Shown here: positions 18,680 through 27,689 of the stretch, piece by piece
How positions within the stretch are numbered: the first letter of the stretch is position 1
Layout of the letters: each line of letters begins with the position of its first letter
Assembly (NCBI GenBank): GCA_900540955.1
Contig: UQIF01000015.1
Coordinates: 1 to 49,613, forward strand
From: an uncultured Olsenella sp.
GTDB lineage: Bacteria; Actinomycetota; Coriobacteriia; Coriobacteriales; Atopobiaceae
DNA: 49,613 nucleotides
Reading direction: 5' to 3'
Made by a program: the position numbers and the translations under genes
Notes under the pieces: model-generated
Databases searched by the model: none
What the model was told of the DNA's origin: nothing
The model's input: only the letters and a program-made list of their open reading frames with translations

Positions 18680-19072
18680 TTATTCGGCCGCCTTGGCCTG
18701 GCAAGCAGGGCAGATGCCATCGAACTGCAGCGAGTGGCCCGTAATGACGTAGCCCGAGCCCGCAGCCGCCTCTTTCTCGATGGTACCCAGAACGGGGACC
18801 ATCACGTCGTCCACACGGCCGCACTCGGTGCAGCGGATGTGGTAGTGCGGAAACGTCTGGTGATCGAAGTGGTCGGCGCCGTTGTTGATCTTTACCTTGA
18901 GAAGCTCGCCCTCATCGGAAAGTCTGTTCAGCATGCGGTAAACCGTGGCTTTGCTAATGCTCGGGTGCTGCGCGTGGACCGCCTCATAGACCTGGTCGGC
19001 GGTGGGATGGTTGGCGAGGGTCCTGACCTCGTCCTCAATGATGGTGCGCTGGACTGTTTGCCTGCTCGCCAT
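18680..19072 (-). CDS. Fur-family repressor, probably PerR-like
   Basis: This 130-aa winged-helix metalloregulator has the recognition helix region ISKATVYRMLNRLSDEGEL, the histidine-rich metal site HFDHQTFPHYHIRC, and two structural zinc pairs, CTEC and CPAC. Fur and PerR proteins look alike, so specificity is inferred from the neighbour. The next gene on the strand is a rubrerythrin peroxidase, the classic PerR target in anaerobes. The gene has its own promoter (TTGCAA, 16 bp, TATAGT), in which an 8-bp motif occurs twice; this would allow autorepression. Confidence 0.85.
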   Translation of the reverse strand: MASRQTVQRTIIEDEVRTLANHPTADQVYEAVHAQHPSISKATVYRMLNRLSDEGELLKVKINNGADHFDHQTFPHYHIRCTECGRVDDVMVPVLGTIEKEAAAGSGYVITGHSLQFDGICPACQAKAAE

Positions 19073-19118
19073 CTTCCCTCCCCCGGTAGGTTCGACGTTC
19101 CCTGCTTGCTTGATGATT

Positions 19119-19153
19119 ACTATACCCTAATAGGAATGATTTGCAATAGGAAA
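19119..19153 (-). promoter_or_regulatory. Promoter and candidate autoregulatory site of the Fur/PerR gene
   Basis: On the minus strand a -35 TTGCAA (19141-19146) and a -10 TATAGT (19119-19124) are 16 bp apart. Two direct copies of the plus-strand motif AATAGGAA start at 19129 and 19145, in and next to the spacer. They are AT-rich and placed to block polymerase, but they do not match the standard PerR box exactly. Confidence 0.55.
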
Positions 19154-19175
19154 TTTATAGCAATTCTTTTGTTTT

Positions 19176-19401
19176 CGACGCACTTTACGTCTTCAGGCCA
19201 CGCGTGACGACATTCCCTGCGCACTTTGCGCTTTCGGGCCACGTGTTTTCGCGGCTAAAGCCCTGCAGAACGTTTGTTGAGACCCGACCATCTGGCGTTT
19301 TGAGATCCAGCTACAGGTCGCTCGACGAAATAACATGGCCCGAAGACGCGAAGTGCGCAGCCGGCCGAGTCAAACGTAGCCCGAAAGCGTAATGTGCGCT
19401 G
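19176..19401. repeat. Four-copy nested palindromic element L3
   Basis: A unit close to GCGCACTTTRCGYYTTCGGG plus CCACG occurs four times: plus orientation at 19176-19204 and 19217-19251, minus orientation at 19326-19360 and about 19372-19401. The inner pair matches at 28 of 35 positions. The outer pair is also clearly related. The whole 226 bp can therefore fold back on itself. It fills the gap between tsaE and the Fur/PerR promoter. No open reading frame or T-tract explains it. Confidence 0.8.
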
Positions 19402-19424
19402 GGCGAGCGCCTTAAAGGCGGCCT

Positions 19425-19865
19425 TTACTCAACGTCGATGGCGCGAGGAGGCTCCTGGCCGGGCTCGGCATCGTCATCGAGGCGGGTCACGCGGATGCTC
19501 ACGAAGTCGCCGAGCTCGTCGGCGAACTGCTCCCCCCATTCGATCACGCAGACGCCATCGGCGCCGAGCACGTCGTAGAGCCCAATGTCCTCGAGCTGAT
19601 CGGTGCCGTCGAGTCGATACAGGTCGAAGTGGTAGAGCGGCAGGCGACCGCCCTCATAGACCATCTCGATGGTAAAGGTGGGGCTCGTCACGTCGCCCTC
19701 GCAGCCGAGCGCAGCGGCGATGCCCTTGGTAAGCTGCGTTTTTCCAGCGCCAAGGTCCCCGGTGAGCACGAGCACGTCGCCGGCCGTAAGCTCACGGCCT
19801 AGCTGCTCGCCCACGGCGATGGTCTCGGCCTGGGAGTGGGTAACGAAGTGCTGAGGGGTCTTCAT
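19425..19865 (-). CDS. tsaE: tRNA t6A biosynthesis ATPase TsaE
   Basis: TsaE is the ATPase that works with TsaB-TsaD in forming t6A on tRNA. The 146-aa product has the P-loop GDLGAGKTQLTKG (about 36-48), the conserved TSPTFTI and the HFDLYRLDG motif, then VCVIEWGE. Length is normal. I chose the ATG at 19865, which overlaps the stop of the uracil-DNA glycosylase gene as ATGA. The open frame continues upstream but only inside that gene. It is the last gene of the glmM-to-tsaE run, and its partners tsaB/tsaD lie 2 kb further on, beyond the peroxide-defence genes. Confidence 0.95.
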   Translation of the reverse strand: MKTPQHFVTHSQAETIAVGEQLGRELTAGDVLVLTGDLGAGKTQLTKGIAAALGCEGDVTSPTFTIEMVYEGGRLPLYHFDLYRLDGTDQLEDIGLYDVLGADGVCVIEWGEQFADELGDFVSIRVTRLDDDAEPGQEPPRAIDVE

Positions 19866-20515
19866 CGCTTGTCTCCTTCGGGGGCTGTGGCGGGCAGCGA
19901 GGCCGCGCCGGCGTCGGCAGGGTGCGCGCGAAGCCAGTCGCCAACCATCTGCAAATCCTGGATAAGTAGCGGCTCCCATTCCTGATGGTAGATACACGCC
20001 GCGGGATGGAAGGTGGGACAGACGACGAAGTGCCCCACCTGGTGAAGCTGGCCGCGTAGGCTCATGACGCCCTTGTTCGTGCGCAGGACGAACTGCGACG
20101 CGAAGTTGCCCAGGCACACGATGACGTCCGGCCACACGCTGCGGATCTGCTCGCGCAAAAAAGGCGAGCAGGACATGATCTCCTCGGGCCGCGGGTTGCG
20201 GTTTCCGGGCGGTCGGCACTTGATCACATTGGCGATATAGATCTCGTCCCTCGTGAGGCCGGCGTTACCAAGAAGCGCGTCGAGCTTGTGGCCGGCGGCG
20301 CCGACGAACGGCTCTCCCCGCAGGTCCTCGTTTCGTCCGGGCCCCTCGCCCACGAACATCACGCGGGCGCGGGGGTTGCCCACGCCGAACACCAAGTTCG
20401 TGCGCGTGGAGCCGAGCGGGCACAGCTGGCAGTTGCCCATGACGGCGCGGATCTCGTCGAGCGAGACCTCGCGCGGTTTTTGGTGCTCATGACCGGGAAT
20501 CCGCATGACGCCCAT
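19862..20515 (-). CDS. Uracil-DNA glycosylase, family 4-type (iron-sulfur)
   Basis: This DNA-repair enzyme removes uracil from DNA. The 217-aa product has the family 4 motif GEGPGRNEDLRGEPFVG, the second motif TFHPAACIY, and cysteines placed to hold a 4Fe-4S cluster: CQLC near residue 30, and later Cys in KCRPPGNRNP and MSCSPF. The C-terminal 20 or so residues are variable and Ala/Pro-rich. The ATG at 20515 follows AAGGCGG. It starts 11 bp past the alr stop and overlaps tsaE by four bases, so it sits inside an operon. Confidence 0.92.
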   Translation of the reverse strand: MGVMRIPGHEHQKPREVSLDEIRAVMGNCQLCPLGSTRTNLVFGVGNPRARVMFVGEGPGRNEDLRGEPFVGAAGHKLDALLGNAGLTRDEIYIANVIKCRPPGNRNPRPEEIMSCSPFLREQIRSVWPDVIVCLGNFASQFVLRTNKGVMSLRGQLHQVGHFVVCPTFHPAACIYHQEWEPLLIQDLQMVGDWLRAHPADAGAASLPATAPEGDKR

Positions 20516-20526
20516 AGCATGCCGCC

Positions 20527-21687
20527 TTAGACGAATACCTTGGGGAGGCGCATCCCGAAGCCGCAGACCACCTCGTAGTTGATGGTGCCGCGCAGGCGGG
20601 CCATCTCGTCGGCGGTAATGCGCTCGTCGCCGTCCGCGCCGATGACGGTGACGACGTCGCCCTCGCGAATTTCAGGCGTGGAGCAATAAGTGCGCGTGGT
20701 GTTGACGTCCACGGCGAACATGAACTGATCCATGCAGATGTTGCCCACCTGACGTTGACGGCGCCCGTTGACGATCACGTCCATGTTGTTGGACAGCGTG
20801 CGCGAGAGGCCGTCCGCATAGCCGATGGGCACGGTGGCGATCTGCACGTTGCGCTTGGGCACGCGATACGTCATGCCGTAGCCGACGCCCGCGCCGACCT
20901 CGGGATACACCACGCGCGTCACGCGGCCGCGGACGCTCATCGCAGGCTCGAGGTCGATCACGCCGACGGTCGTCTCGGCGGGTTGCAGACCGTAGAGGCC
21001 GACGCCCACGCGGCACATGTCGAACTGGCACTCGGGGTGAAGCACCGTACCGGGGGTGTTGTCGCAGTGCACAAGCCCGGTCTCGAGACCCGCGTCGTGC
21101 AGCGCCGTCACGGTGTTCCTAAAGCGGTTGAGCTGCAGCGCGAAGTCCCAGTCGTCGGAGACGTCGGCGGTAGCGAAGTGCGTGAACGTGCCCTCGCACC
21201 GGATGCCGCGGTGGAAATCGATGGTGCGGCGAAGCTCCAGCGCGTCGGAAGGCGCCACGCCGATGCGCGTCATGCCCGTGTCGACGATGAGGTGATAGCC
21301 GGCAACGCGCCCGGCGGCCGCAGCAGCCTCGCCGAGAGCGAGCGCGAAGTCGGGCTCGTAGACGGACGGCATGATGTCATGCTCGACAAGCGTGCCCACG
21401 GACTCGACGGGCGGCTGCGAGAGCATGAGGATGGGGGCCTTCACACCCGCCTCGCGCAGCGCGACGCCCTCGGCCACCGTGGCGACGGCGAACTGGTCGG
21501 CCCCGCCCATGCGCATCGCCTCGGCGCAGCGGGCGGCGCCGTGGCCGTACGCATCGGCCTTGACCACGCACATCATGCGCACGCCGCGCGCGAGGCGACG
21601 CTTGAACGCCGCCGTATTGCGGCGCACCGCCGCGAGGTCGACCTCGACCCAGGACCACCGGTCGTCGGGGCAGATTATATTTGCCAT
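20527..21687 (-). CDS. alr: Alanine racemase
   Basis: This PLP enzyme interconverts L- and D-alanine to supply peptidoglycan. The 386-aa product has the PLP-binding lysine in VVKADAYGHG near residue 40, and conserved segments including HLIVDTGMTRIGV and RVGVGLYGLQP. The PIGYADGLSR motif and the INYEVVCGFGMRLPKV ending are also present. The ATG at 21687 is chosen because GGAAGGAG precedes it; the 59 upstream codons are not protein-like. It follows the nnrED gene by 40 bp. The alr, acpS and nnr genes clustering with glmM is a common bacterial arrangement. Confidence 0.96.
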   Translation of the reverse strand: MANIICPDDRWSWVEVDLAAVRRNTAAFKRRLARGVRMMCVVKADAYGHGAARCAEAMRMGGADQFAVATVAEGVALREAGVKAPILMLSQPPVESVGTLVEHDIMPSVYEPDFALALGEAAAAAGRVAGYHLIVDTGMTRIGVAPSDALELRRTIDFHRGIRCEGTFTHFATADVSDDWDFALQLNRFRNTVTALHDAGLETGLVHCDNTPGTVLHPECQFDMCRVGVGLYGLQPAETTVGVIDLEPAMSVRGRVTRVVYPEVGAGVGYGMTYRVPKRNVQIATVPIGYADGLSRTLSNNMDVIVNGRRQRQVGNICMDQFMFAVDVNTTRTYCSTPEIREGDVVTVIGADGDERITADEMARLRGTINYEVVCGFGMRLPKVFV

Positions 21688-21727
21688 GGTCGCTCCTTCC
21701 GCGCACGCCGCAGGCATACGCCCTAGT

Positions 21728-23341
21728 CTAAGCCTGCGCGCCGGCGCCCTCGGGCACAAAGGCGTGTTCCTCGATGACGTCGGCAGCCAGCCCGATACGG
21801 TCGATGAGGTCGCCCGCCATAACGCCGCGCGTGCCGTAGGCCTCGGCTGCCAAGGTGCCGGCATAGCCGTGGACCTCGCACACGAGGGCGCACAGAAGCG
21901 GCAGGTCGGAGGCCTCGCCGTGCGCCTGCGCGAGATAGCTCGCCATCATGCCGGCGAGCACGTCGCCGGAGCCGGCGGTGGCGAGCGCGGCGGGGCCGGG
22001 CTTGGGCATCACGGCCTGGTCGACTCCGACGCAGGCGGTGGCGCTCGCCTTGGCGACGACCACGATCCCGGAGCCACCGTCGGTCCAGACCACATCACGG
22101 GCGCACTCGAGCTGCTCCTCGAGGCTCACGGGCGGATTGTCCGCGCGGCCCACGAGCCTGCCGAGCTCCCGGCGGTGCGGCGTGAGCACGAGAGGCGCTT
22201 CGCGGCGCGTGAGCTCGGGGAACTCGGTGATGTTGTTCTCGGTGAGGCGGGCGAGGCAGTTCAGGCCGTCGGCGTCCACCACCAGCGGGGCCTCGCTGCG
22301 AAGAAGCGCGTTCACGCACGCGACGGGACCGCCCGCGACGCGCATGCCGGGGCCGATGAGCGTGGCGGAGTTGTGCTCCGCAAGCGCGACGACCTTCTCG
22401 GCCGCCTCTGCGGTGAGCACCCCCTCGACGTCGCACGGCAGTCCGACCACGGGAATCTCCAGCAGGTGAGACTGCACAAGCGGCACGATCGTGTTGGGCA
22501 CGGCGAGCGTCACGTAGCCAGCGCCAGCGCGGGCAGCCGCGCGAGCGGCCATGATCGGCGCGCCCGGGAAGCGAGAAGAGCCGCCGACCACGAGCACGGA
22601 TCCGCGGCTGAACTTGTCCTGCGCGGCGGTGGGCTCGCAAACGACGTCGAGGTAGTCGGCGAGGTCGGTGCGCCAAGCCACCGGGTCAGCCTCGACCACG
22701 AGGCGCTCGGTCTGCTCGGCGAGCGGCGCCACGACGATCACGCCGCAGGCGTCTCGGCCCGCGTCGGCAAGAAGCCCCGGCTTGAGCGAGATCATGGTGA
22801 CGGTCATATCGGCGATCACGCACGGCCCCTCGGCGAGGCCGGACTGGGCCGAAAGGCCGCTCGGCACGTCGACGGCGACCACGCGGGCGTCTGAGGAGTT
22901 CACGCACTCGATCCAGATGTCGAACGGCGTGCGCACGGTGCCGTGGAAGCCGGTGCCGAGCATGCAGTCGACGACGGTGTCCGCCCCGTCGAGGGCCTCG
23001 AGGACCTCCTCGCGCGACGGGCCCTCGAGCGCGGGCACGCCTGCGCGCACGGCGCTTTGCGCAACCTGGCGCGCGAGGTCGCCGGAGAGCTGGTCGGGGT
23101 CGATCGGCGTGACCACCTGCACGTCGACGCCGCGCGAGAGCAGCGCCTCGGCGCACACCCAGCCGTCGCCGCCGTTGTTGCCCATGCCGCAGAAGACCAC
23201 GACCTTCTTTGCCCCGAGTTCCAGAACCTCTTGGGCAACGGCGCACCCGGCGCGGTGCATGAGCTCGGAAACACTCACGCCCACACGCGTGAGGCCCACC
23301 TCAACGCGCTTGACGTCATCGATATTGAGTACAGGCTGCAT
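21728..23341 (-). CDS. nnr: Bifunctional NAD(P)H-hydrate epimerase/dehydratase
   Basis: The protein repairs damaged NADH and NADPH. The N-terminal half (about 1-220, YjeF_N) epimerises the hydrate and shows the signature CGMGNNGGDGWV. The C-terminal half (about 235-510, carbohydrate-kinase fold) is the ADP- or ATP-dependent dehydratase, with LVVGGSSRFPGAPIMAARAA and the ATP/anion loop GSGDVLAGM. The 537-aa length matches the fused bacterial form. It starts six bases past the acpS stop, so the two are co-transcribed. Near the C-terminus the sequence ends in a short variable tail. Confidence 0.95.
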   Translation of the reverse strand: MQPVLNIDDVKRVEVGLTRVGVSVSELMHRAGCAVAQEVLELGAKKVVVFCGMGNNGGDGWVCAEALLSRGVDVQVVTPIDPDQLSGDLARQVAQSAVRAGVPALEGPSREEVLEALDGADTVVDCMLGTGFHGTVRTPFDIWIECVNSSDARVVAVDVPSGLSAQSGLAEGPCVIADMTVTMISLKPGLLADAGRDACGVIVVAPLAEQTERLVVEADPVAWRTDLADYLDVVCEPTAAQDKFSRGSVLVVGGSSRFPGAPIMAARAAARAGAGYVTLAVPNTIVPLVQSHLLEIPVVGLPCDVEGVLTAEAAEKVVALAEHNSATLIGPGMRVAGGPVACVNALLRSEAPLVVDADGLNCLARLTENNITEFPELTRREAPLVLTPHRRELGRLVGRADNPPVSLEEQLECARDVVWTDGGSGIVVVAKASATACVGVDQAVMPKPGPAALATAGSGDVLAGMMASYLAQAHGEASDLPLLCALVCEVHGYAGTLAAEAYGTRGVMAGDLIDRIGLAADVIEEHAFVPEGAGAQA

Positions 23342-23346
23342 AGTTG

Positions 23347-24006
23347 CTACTCCTCAGCAATCTGTTCAGGTTCCGATTCACTGGCAAGAAGCGCGTCGGG
23401 AAGAGTCGCATCCGCGCGCTGGCCGGCGGCCTCCCGCGCGACGGCGCGCACGTCGGCGGCGGCGCTCGCCGCGACGGCGGTTGTGTCCGCACCGACCTGA
23501 TCGAGCGGCAGCGACATCTGGGAATCCTCGACGCGCTCGAGCTCGTCGAGCACGCTCTTCGCCTCACGGAAGGAGGCGGCGAGCGCACGTGCGGCGTCGG
23601 CCTTCGTGTCCGGCTTGGGCTTCGCGGCCTCGGTGACCGCCACGGCGTTCGCCACGGCGACCTCGCGCGTATAGCTGATGGAGAGGACGACCTCGACGAT
23701 GCCCTTCTCCATAGCCACCTTTGCGGCGCCGCCGGTGAGCTTGGCGTGAACGCCGCCGCGCTCGTCGCGGGTCACGCAGACGTCGCGGACGCCGACGCCG
23801 TTGCCGAACCCGGAGCCCAATGCCTTGACCACGGCCTCGCGCGCCGCCCAGCGGGCGGCGTAGTGCTCGGCGGGGCGGGCGCAGCGCTCGCAGTAGGCGC
23901 GCTCCTCCTCAGTGAAGACGCGTCGCAAGAAACTGGGGCGGCGGTCGATAACCCGCTGCATGCGAGCAATCTCGAGCATGTCGACCCCGATGCCGGCTGC
24001 GGCCAC
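23347..24006 (-). CDS. acpS: Holo-[acyl-carrier-protein] synthase with C-terminal extension
   Basis: AcpS moves the phosphopantetheine arm from CoA to acyl carrier protein. Residues 1-125 or so form the whole enzyme: GIGVDMLEI with the metal Asp, FTEEERAYC, and RWAAREAVVKALG with the catalytic acidic residue. A further 90 or so residues, rich in Ala, Glu, Asp and Ser, extend the C-terminus, so the 219-aa product is far longer than the usual 120-130. I chose GTG at 24006 because AGGGGAGG lies eight bases before it; the frame stays open to 24072. It sits between glmM and nnr, overlapping neither. Confidence 0.88.
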   Translation of the reverse strand: MAAAGIGVDMLEIARMQRVIDRRPSFLRRVFTEEERAYCERCARPAEHYAARWAAREAVVKALGSGFGNGVGVRDVCVTRDERGGVHAKLTGGAAKVAMEKGIVEVVLSISYTREVAVANAVAVTEAAKPKPDTKADAARALAASFREAKSVLDELERVEDSQMSLPLDQVGADTTAVAASAAADVRAVAREAAGQRADATLPDALLASESEPEQIAEE

Positions 24007-24143
24007 CGACCTCGCCTCCCCTTTGTTTCCCGCGTGCGGCGGCGTCGCGCCACCCACGTCCAATGCGTGCAAAGCGCGCGCCGAGGATGCCCGGCGCGCG
24101 CCCTTCTTAACCTTATGAATTCTACCAGTGCGAGGCGTCGGCG

Positions 24144-25481
24144 TTAGGCCTTATACGGCTCGAGCGCAGCAATAACAATCTGGTTGGCCTCGGCGCAGAG
24201 CTTCTCGTCGGGGGCCTCGGCGAGCACGCGGACGAGCGGCTCGGTGCCGGAGGCGCGCACGAGAACGCGTCCGTTGCCCCCGAGGAACTGCTCGGCCTTG
24301 GCGATGGCGGAGGTAACCTCGGGCGCGTTCATCGCGGCGTTCTTGTCGGTCACGCGGACGTTGTCGAGCTGTTGCGGATAGAGCTTGACGGGACGGGTGA
24401 GCTCTGAGAGCTTCTCGCGCTCGCCGCGCAGGACCTCCATGATGCGCAGGGAGGTCATGATGCCGTCGCCGGTCTTCTCGAGGTCCGAGAAGATGATGTG
24501 ACCGGACTGCTCGCCGCCCAGGGTGAAGCCGTTCTCGCGCATGCAGGCGTAGACGTTCTTATCGCCCACGTCGGTCTTCTCGTAAGAAATGCCCGCGGCG
24601 TCGAAGGCCTTGAACAGGCCGAAGTTGCTCATGACGGTGGGGACGACAGTGGACTTGGCCAGGCGGCCGTGCTTGTTCATGTAGCAGCCGCATACGTAGA
24701 GGATGAGGTCGCCGTCGACCACGTGGCCGCGCTCGTCGACCGCCAGGCAGCGGTCGGCGTCGCCGTCGTAGGCGAAGCCCACGTCGAGGCCGTTCTGCAC
24801 GACGAAACGCTGAAGCTGCTCGATGTGGGTGCTGCCGCAGTCGACGTTGATGTTGAAGCCGTTGGGCGAGTTGTTGATCACGTGGGTCTCGGCACCCATG
24901 GCGTCAAATACGGGACGGGCGACCGAGGAGGCGGAGCCGTTGGCGCAGTCGAGGCCGATCTTCAGGCCCTGGAGCGAGAATCCGCAGCTAGCGATGAGGC
25001 TCGAGATATAGCGGTTGCGGCCCTGCATATAGTCGACCGTGCATCCGATCGAGTCGCCGGTGGCAAGAGGGACCTCGGACTTGCCGTCGATATAGTCCTC
25101 GATGAGCTCGAGGACGTCCTCGTCCATCTTGAAACCCTCGCGGTTGACGAGCTTGATGCCGTTATCGGTATAGGGGTTGTGCGAGGCGGTGATCATGATG
25201 CCGCAGTCGAAGGCGCCGTCGATGACCTCATACGAGACGCCGGGGGTCGGGATGACGTGGAGCATGTACGCGTCGGCACCGGATGCGACGAGGCCCGAGA
25301 CGATGGCGGACTCGAACATGTAGCTGGAGCGGCGGGTGTCCTTGCCCAGGATGACGCGGGCTTTCTTGCCCTGGCGCTTACCGTAGTACCAACCGACATA
25401 ACGACCGATCTTGTATGCGTGCTCGACGTTCAGCCCCTCGTTGGCGCGGCCACGGAAACCGTCGGTGCCGAAGTATTTCAT
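24144..25481 (-). CDS. glmM: Phosphoglucosamine mutase
   Basis: GlmM converts glucosamine-6-phosphate to glucosamine-1-phosphate for UDP-GlcNAc and peptidoglycan synthesis. The 445-aa product begins MKYFGTDGFRG, has the phosphoserine loop ASHNPYTDNGIK near residue 100, the metal loop DGDADRCL and the C-terminal phosphate-binding RASGTEPLVRV. Length is normal. It is the first gene of a minus-strand run through acpS, nnr, alr, udg and tsaE. A six-base inverted pair ACTGGT/ACCAGT at 25528-25553 lies in its upstream region and might be a regulatory site. Confidence 0.97.
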   Translation of the reverse strand: MKYFGTDGFRGRANEGLNVEHAYKIGRYVGWYYGKRQGKKARVILGKDTRRSSYMFESAIVSGLVASGADAYMLHVIPTPGVSYEVIDGAFDCGIMITASHNPYTDNGIKLVNREGFKMDEDVLELIEDYIDGKSEVPLATGDSIGCTVDYMQGRNRYISSLIASCGFSLQGLKIGLDCANGSASSVARPVFDAMGAETHVINNSPNGFNINVDCGSTHIEQLQRFVVQNGLDVGFAYDGDADRCLAVDERGHVVDGDLILYVCGCYMNKHGRLAKSTVVPTVMSNFGLFKAFDAAGISYEKTDVGDKNVYACMRENGFTLGGEQSGHIIFSDLEKTGDGIMTSLRIMEVLRGEREKLSELTRPVKLYPQQLDNVRVTDKNAAMNAPEVTSAIAKAEQFLGGNGRVLVRASGTEPLVRVLAEAPDEKLCAEANQIVIAALEPYKA

Positions 25482-25569
25482 GCGCTGTCCCTTCTCGCGT
25501 CGCCGGCGCGCTGCCGGCCTCGCGTGTACTGGTATGTAAACAGTGTAACCAGTTCAGGCTTACAAATAA

Positions 25570-25596
25570 GGGCCTGCCGAGAAACTCGACAGGCCC
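25570..25596 (-). terminator. Terminator of rplM-rpsI
   Basis: GGGCCTG and CAGGCCC form the outer stem and CGAG/CTCG the inner stem. On the minus strand the hairpin is followed by TTATTTGT. It lies about 30 bp past the rpsI stop. Confidence 0.85.
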
Positions 25597-25625
25597 TCGT
25601 GGAGCAAATAAGGCGCTCGAAAGCC

Positions 25626-26021
<396 letters not shown>

Positions 26022-26023
26022 GA

Positions 26024-26464
26024 TTAGGCCCTCCAATCGATCTTCACGGGGTTCTGGGCGGCGTGCGGGTGCTCGGGACCGGCGTACACCTTGAGCTTCA
26101 TGCCCTGGGCGCGGCCGAGCGTGCTCTTGGGGAGCATGCCCTTGACGGCGTGCTCGATGACGCGCTCGGGGTGCTTCTCCATGGCCTCCTTGAAGCTCTC
26201 GAACTTAAGGCCGCCGAGATAACCGGAGTGGCGGCAGTAGCGCTTCTGGTCCATCTTGTTGCCGGTGAGGATGACCTTGTCGGCGTTCACGACGACGACG
26301 AAATCACCGGTGTCGGCGTTCGGGGTGAACTGCGGCTTGTTCTTGCCACGCAGATACATGGCAGCGGTGGTCGCAAGACGACCGAGGGTCGCGCCCTCAG
26401 CGTCGATAAGCACCCACTTACGCTCGACTTCGCCGGCCTTGGCGAACTGAGTCGACTTCTTCAC
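26024..26464 (-). CDS. rplM: 50S ribosomal protein L13
   Basis: L13 is an early-assembling protein of the large ribosomal subunit. The 146-aa product contains WVLIDAEGATLGRLAT, FVVVVNADKVILTGNKMDQKRY, and the conserved AVKGMLPKSTLGR near residue 115. Length is normal. It is the first gene of the rplM-rpsI operon. The region to 26699 contains a -10 like TACAAT on the minus strand near 26565-26570, suggesting a leader of about 100 bases. I cannot see a defined leader structure in it. Confidence 0.98.
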   Translation of the reverse strand: MKKSTQFAKAGEVERKWVLIDAEGATLGRLATTAAMYLRGKNKPQFTPNADTGDFVVVVNADKVILTGNKMDQKRYCRHSGYLGGLKFESFKEAMEKHPERVIEHAVKGMLPKSTLGRAQGMKLKVYAGPEHPHAAQNPVKIDWRA

Positions 26465-26699
26465 TTGACTCCTCCTACGTGCTTACGGTTCGACGGTTTC
26501 TGGACAAACCGACGAGATGCTTGTTCTTTTCAGAGATTACGGGGCTCTGTAGACAAAGCTTGTAAATTGTACGTCACCGCAGGTCGTGCGGGGAGATGAA
26601 TTTTTCGTGGGCGACGCCGTCACAAGATGTGCAAATACCCTCCCGCCAGTCCTGCCAGGCAAAAAAACGCCGCCATGTCAGACAGGCTGAAATTGCAGG

Positions 26700-27614
26700 C
26701 TACTGGAGGAAGGCGTCGATCTCGGCAAGACGGGCCTCGGCCTGGCGGCGGCCCTGCAGGTAGAGGTCGAGCAGCGGACCGCCGGCTGTTTCCATGACGC
26801 CGACCTCGACGGGCTTCTCGGGCGCGATGACGAGGCAGCGACCTTCCTGCTCGAGCTCCCAGAGCTGCTCGCGGCAGGCGTTGTAGCGCGGGCCGCGCGA
26901 GCGCAGGGCCTCGATGTAGTACGGGAACTCGTCGTAACGGTGCGAGCGCAGGGCCAAAGCCTCGCTCGAGGACCCCTTCACGTAGCCGCGGTCCTGCGTG
27001 AGCACGACGATCGCTCGGTTTGCCGGCACGTAGTCGTCTATGTGGCGGGCGCCGGGCAGGCCCATGGCGCAGGCGAAGGGGATCGAGTCGGTGGTGCCGC
27101 CGTCGAGGTAGCGCTGCCCGTCGATCAAAAGCGTGCGCGAGACCCCCGGCAGCGAGGCCGACGCGCGCACCTTGACCGCGTCCTCGGGAAGCTTGCGGAT
27201 GCGCAGGTAATCCGAGGTACCGAAGGTCACGTTGGAAACCACCGCGAACATCGGCATCGGGTTTTCCTCGAACGCATCGTTGTCGCAGGGGTCGAGCTCC
27301 TCCTGAACGGTCTCGTAGACGAATTCGCCGCCGGCGAGGTCCCCCGTCTTTGCGAACGAGAGGTAGCTCATGAAGCGTTTGTCGTCGCGATACGCGAGCA
27401 TGATGCGCATGGTGCGGCCGATCTGGCCGCTCTTGAAGCTCACCGCGTTCATCGCGCCCGCCGAGACGCCCCACACGCTCGAGAAACCCGTGAGCCCGCG
27501 CTCCATGAGCACGTCGAGCACGCCGGATGTGAACATGCCGCGAAAGCCGCCGCCCTCGAGGACGAGCGCGGGGGTGTCCGTCGTCTGGCTGTAGGACTGA
27601 GTTTTCTGGGTCAT
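26700..27614 (-). CDS. Patatin-like phospholipase family protein
   Basis: This 304-aa cytosolic-looking serine hydrolase belongs to the patatin/RssA group, which cleaves acyl esters of lipids with a Ser-Asp dyad. The oxyanion loop GGGFRG (about 21-26), the nucleophile elbow GVSAG (near 50) and the catalytic DGG (near 172) are all present. There is no signal peptide or membrane segment. The ATG at 27614 has a modest GGGAG upstream; the extra 25 codons of the open frame have no ribosome site. It stands alone between rplM and ssrA. Its natural substrate is unknown. Confidence 0.87.
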   Translation of the reverse strand: MTQKTQSYSQTTDTPALVLEGGGFRGMFTSGVLDVLMERGLTGFSSVWGVSAGAMNAVSFKSGQIGRTMRIMLAYRDDKRFMSYLSFAKTGDLAGGEFVYETVQEELDPCDNDAFEENPMPMFAVVSNVTFGTSDYLRIRKLPEDAVKVRASASLPGVSRTLLIDGQRYLDGGTTDSIPFACAMGLPGARHIDDYVPANRAIVVLTQDRGYVKGSSSEALALRSHRYDEFPYYIEALRSRGPRYNACREQLWELEQEGRCLVIAPEKPVEVGVMETAGGPLLDLYLQGRRQAEARLAEIDAFLQ

Positions 27615-27689
27615 GGTCGGCTCCCATCGGCGCACTTCTTTGTAGCGGCGCTTCCTTGCGCGCAACACACTCTCTATACCCCAAAACAA

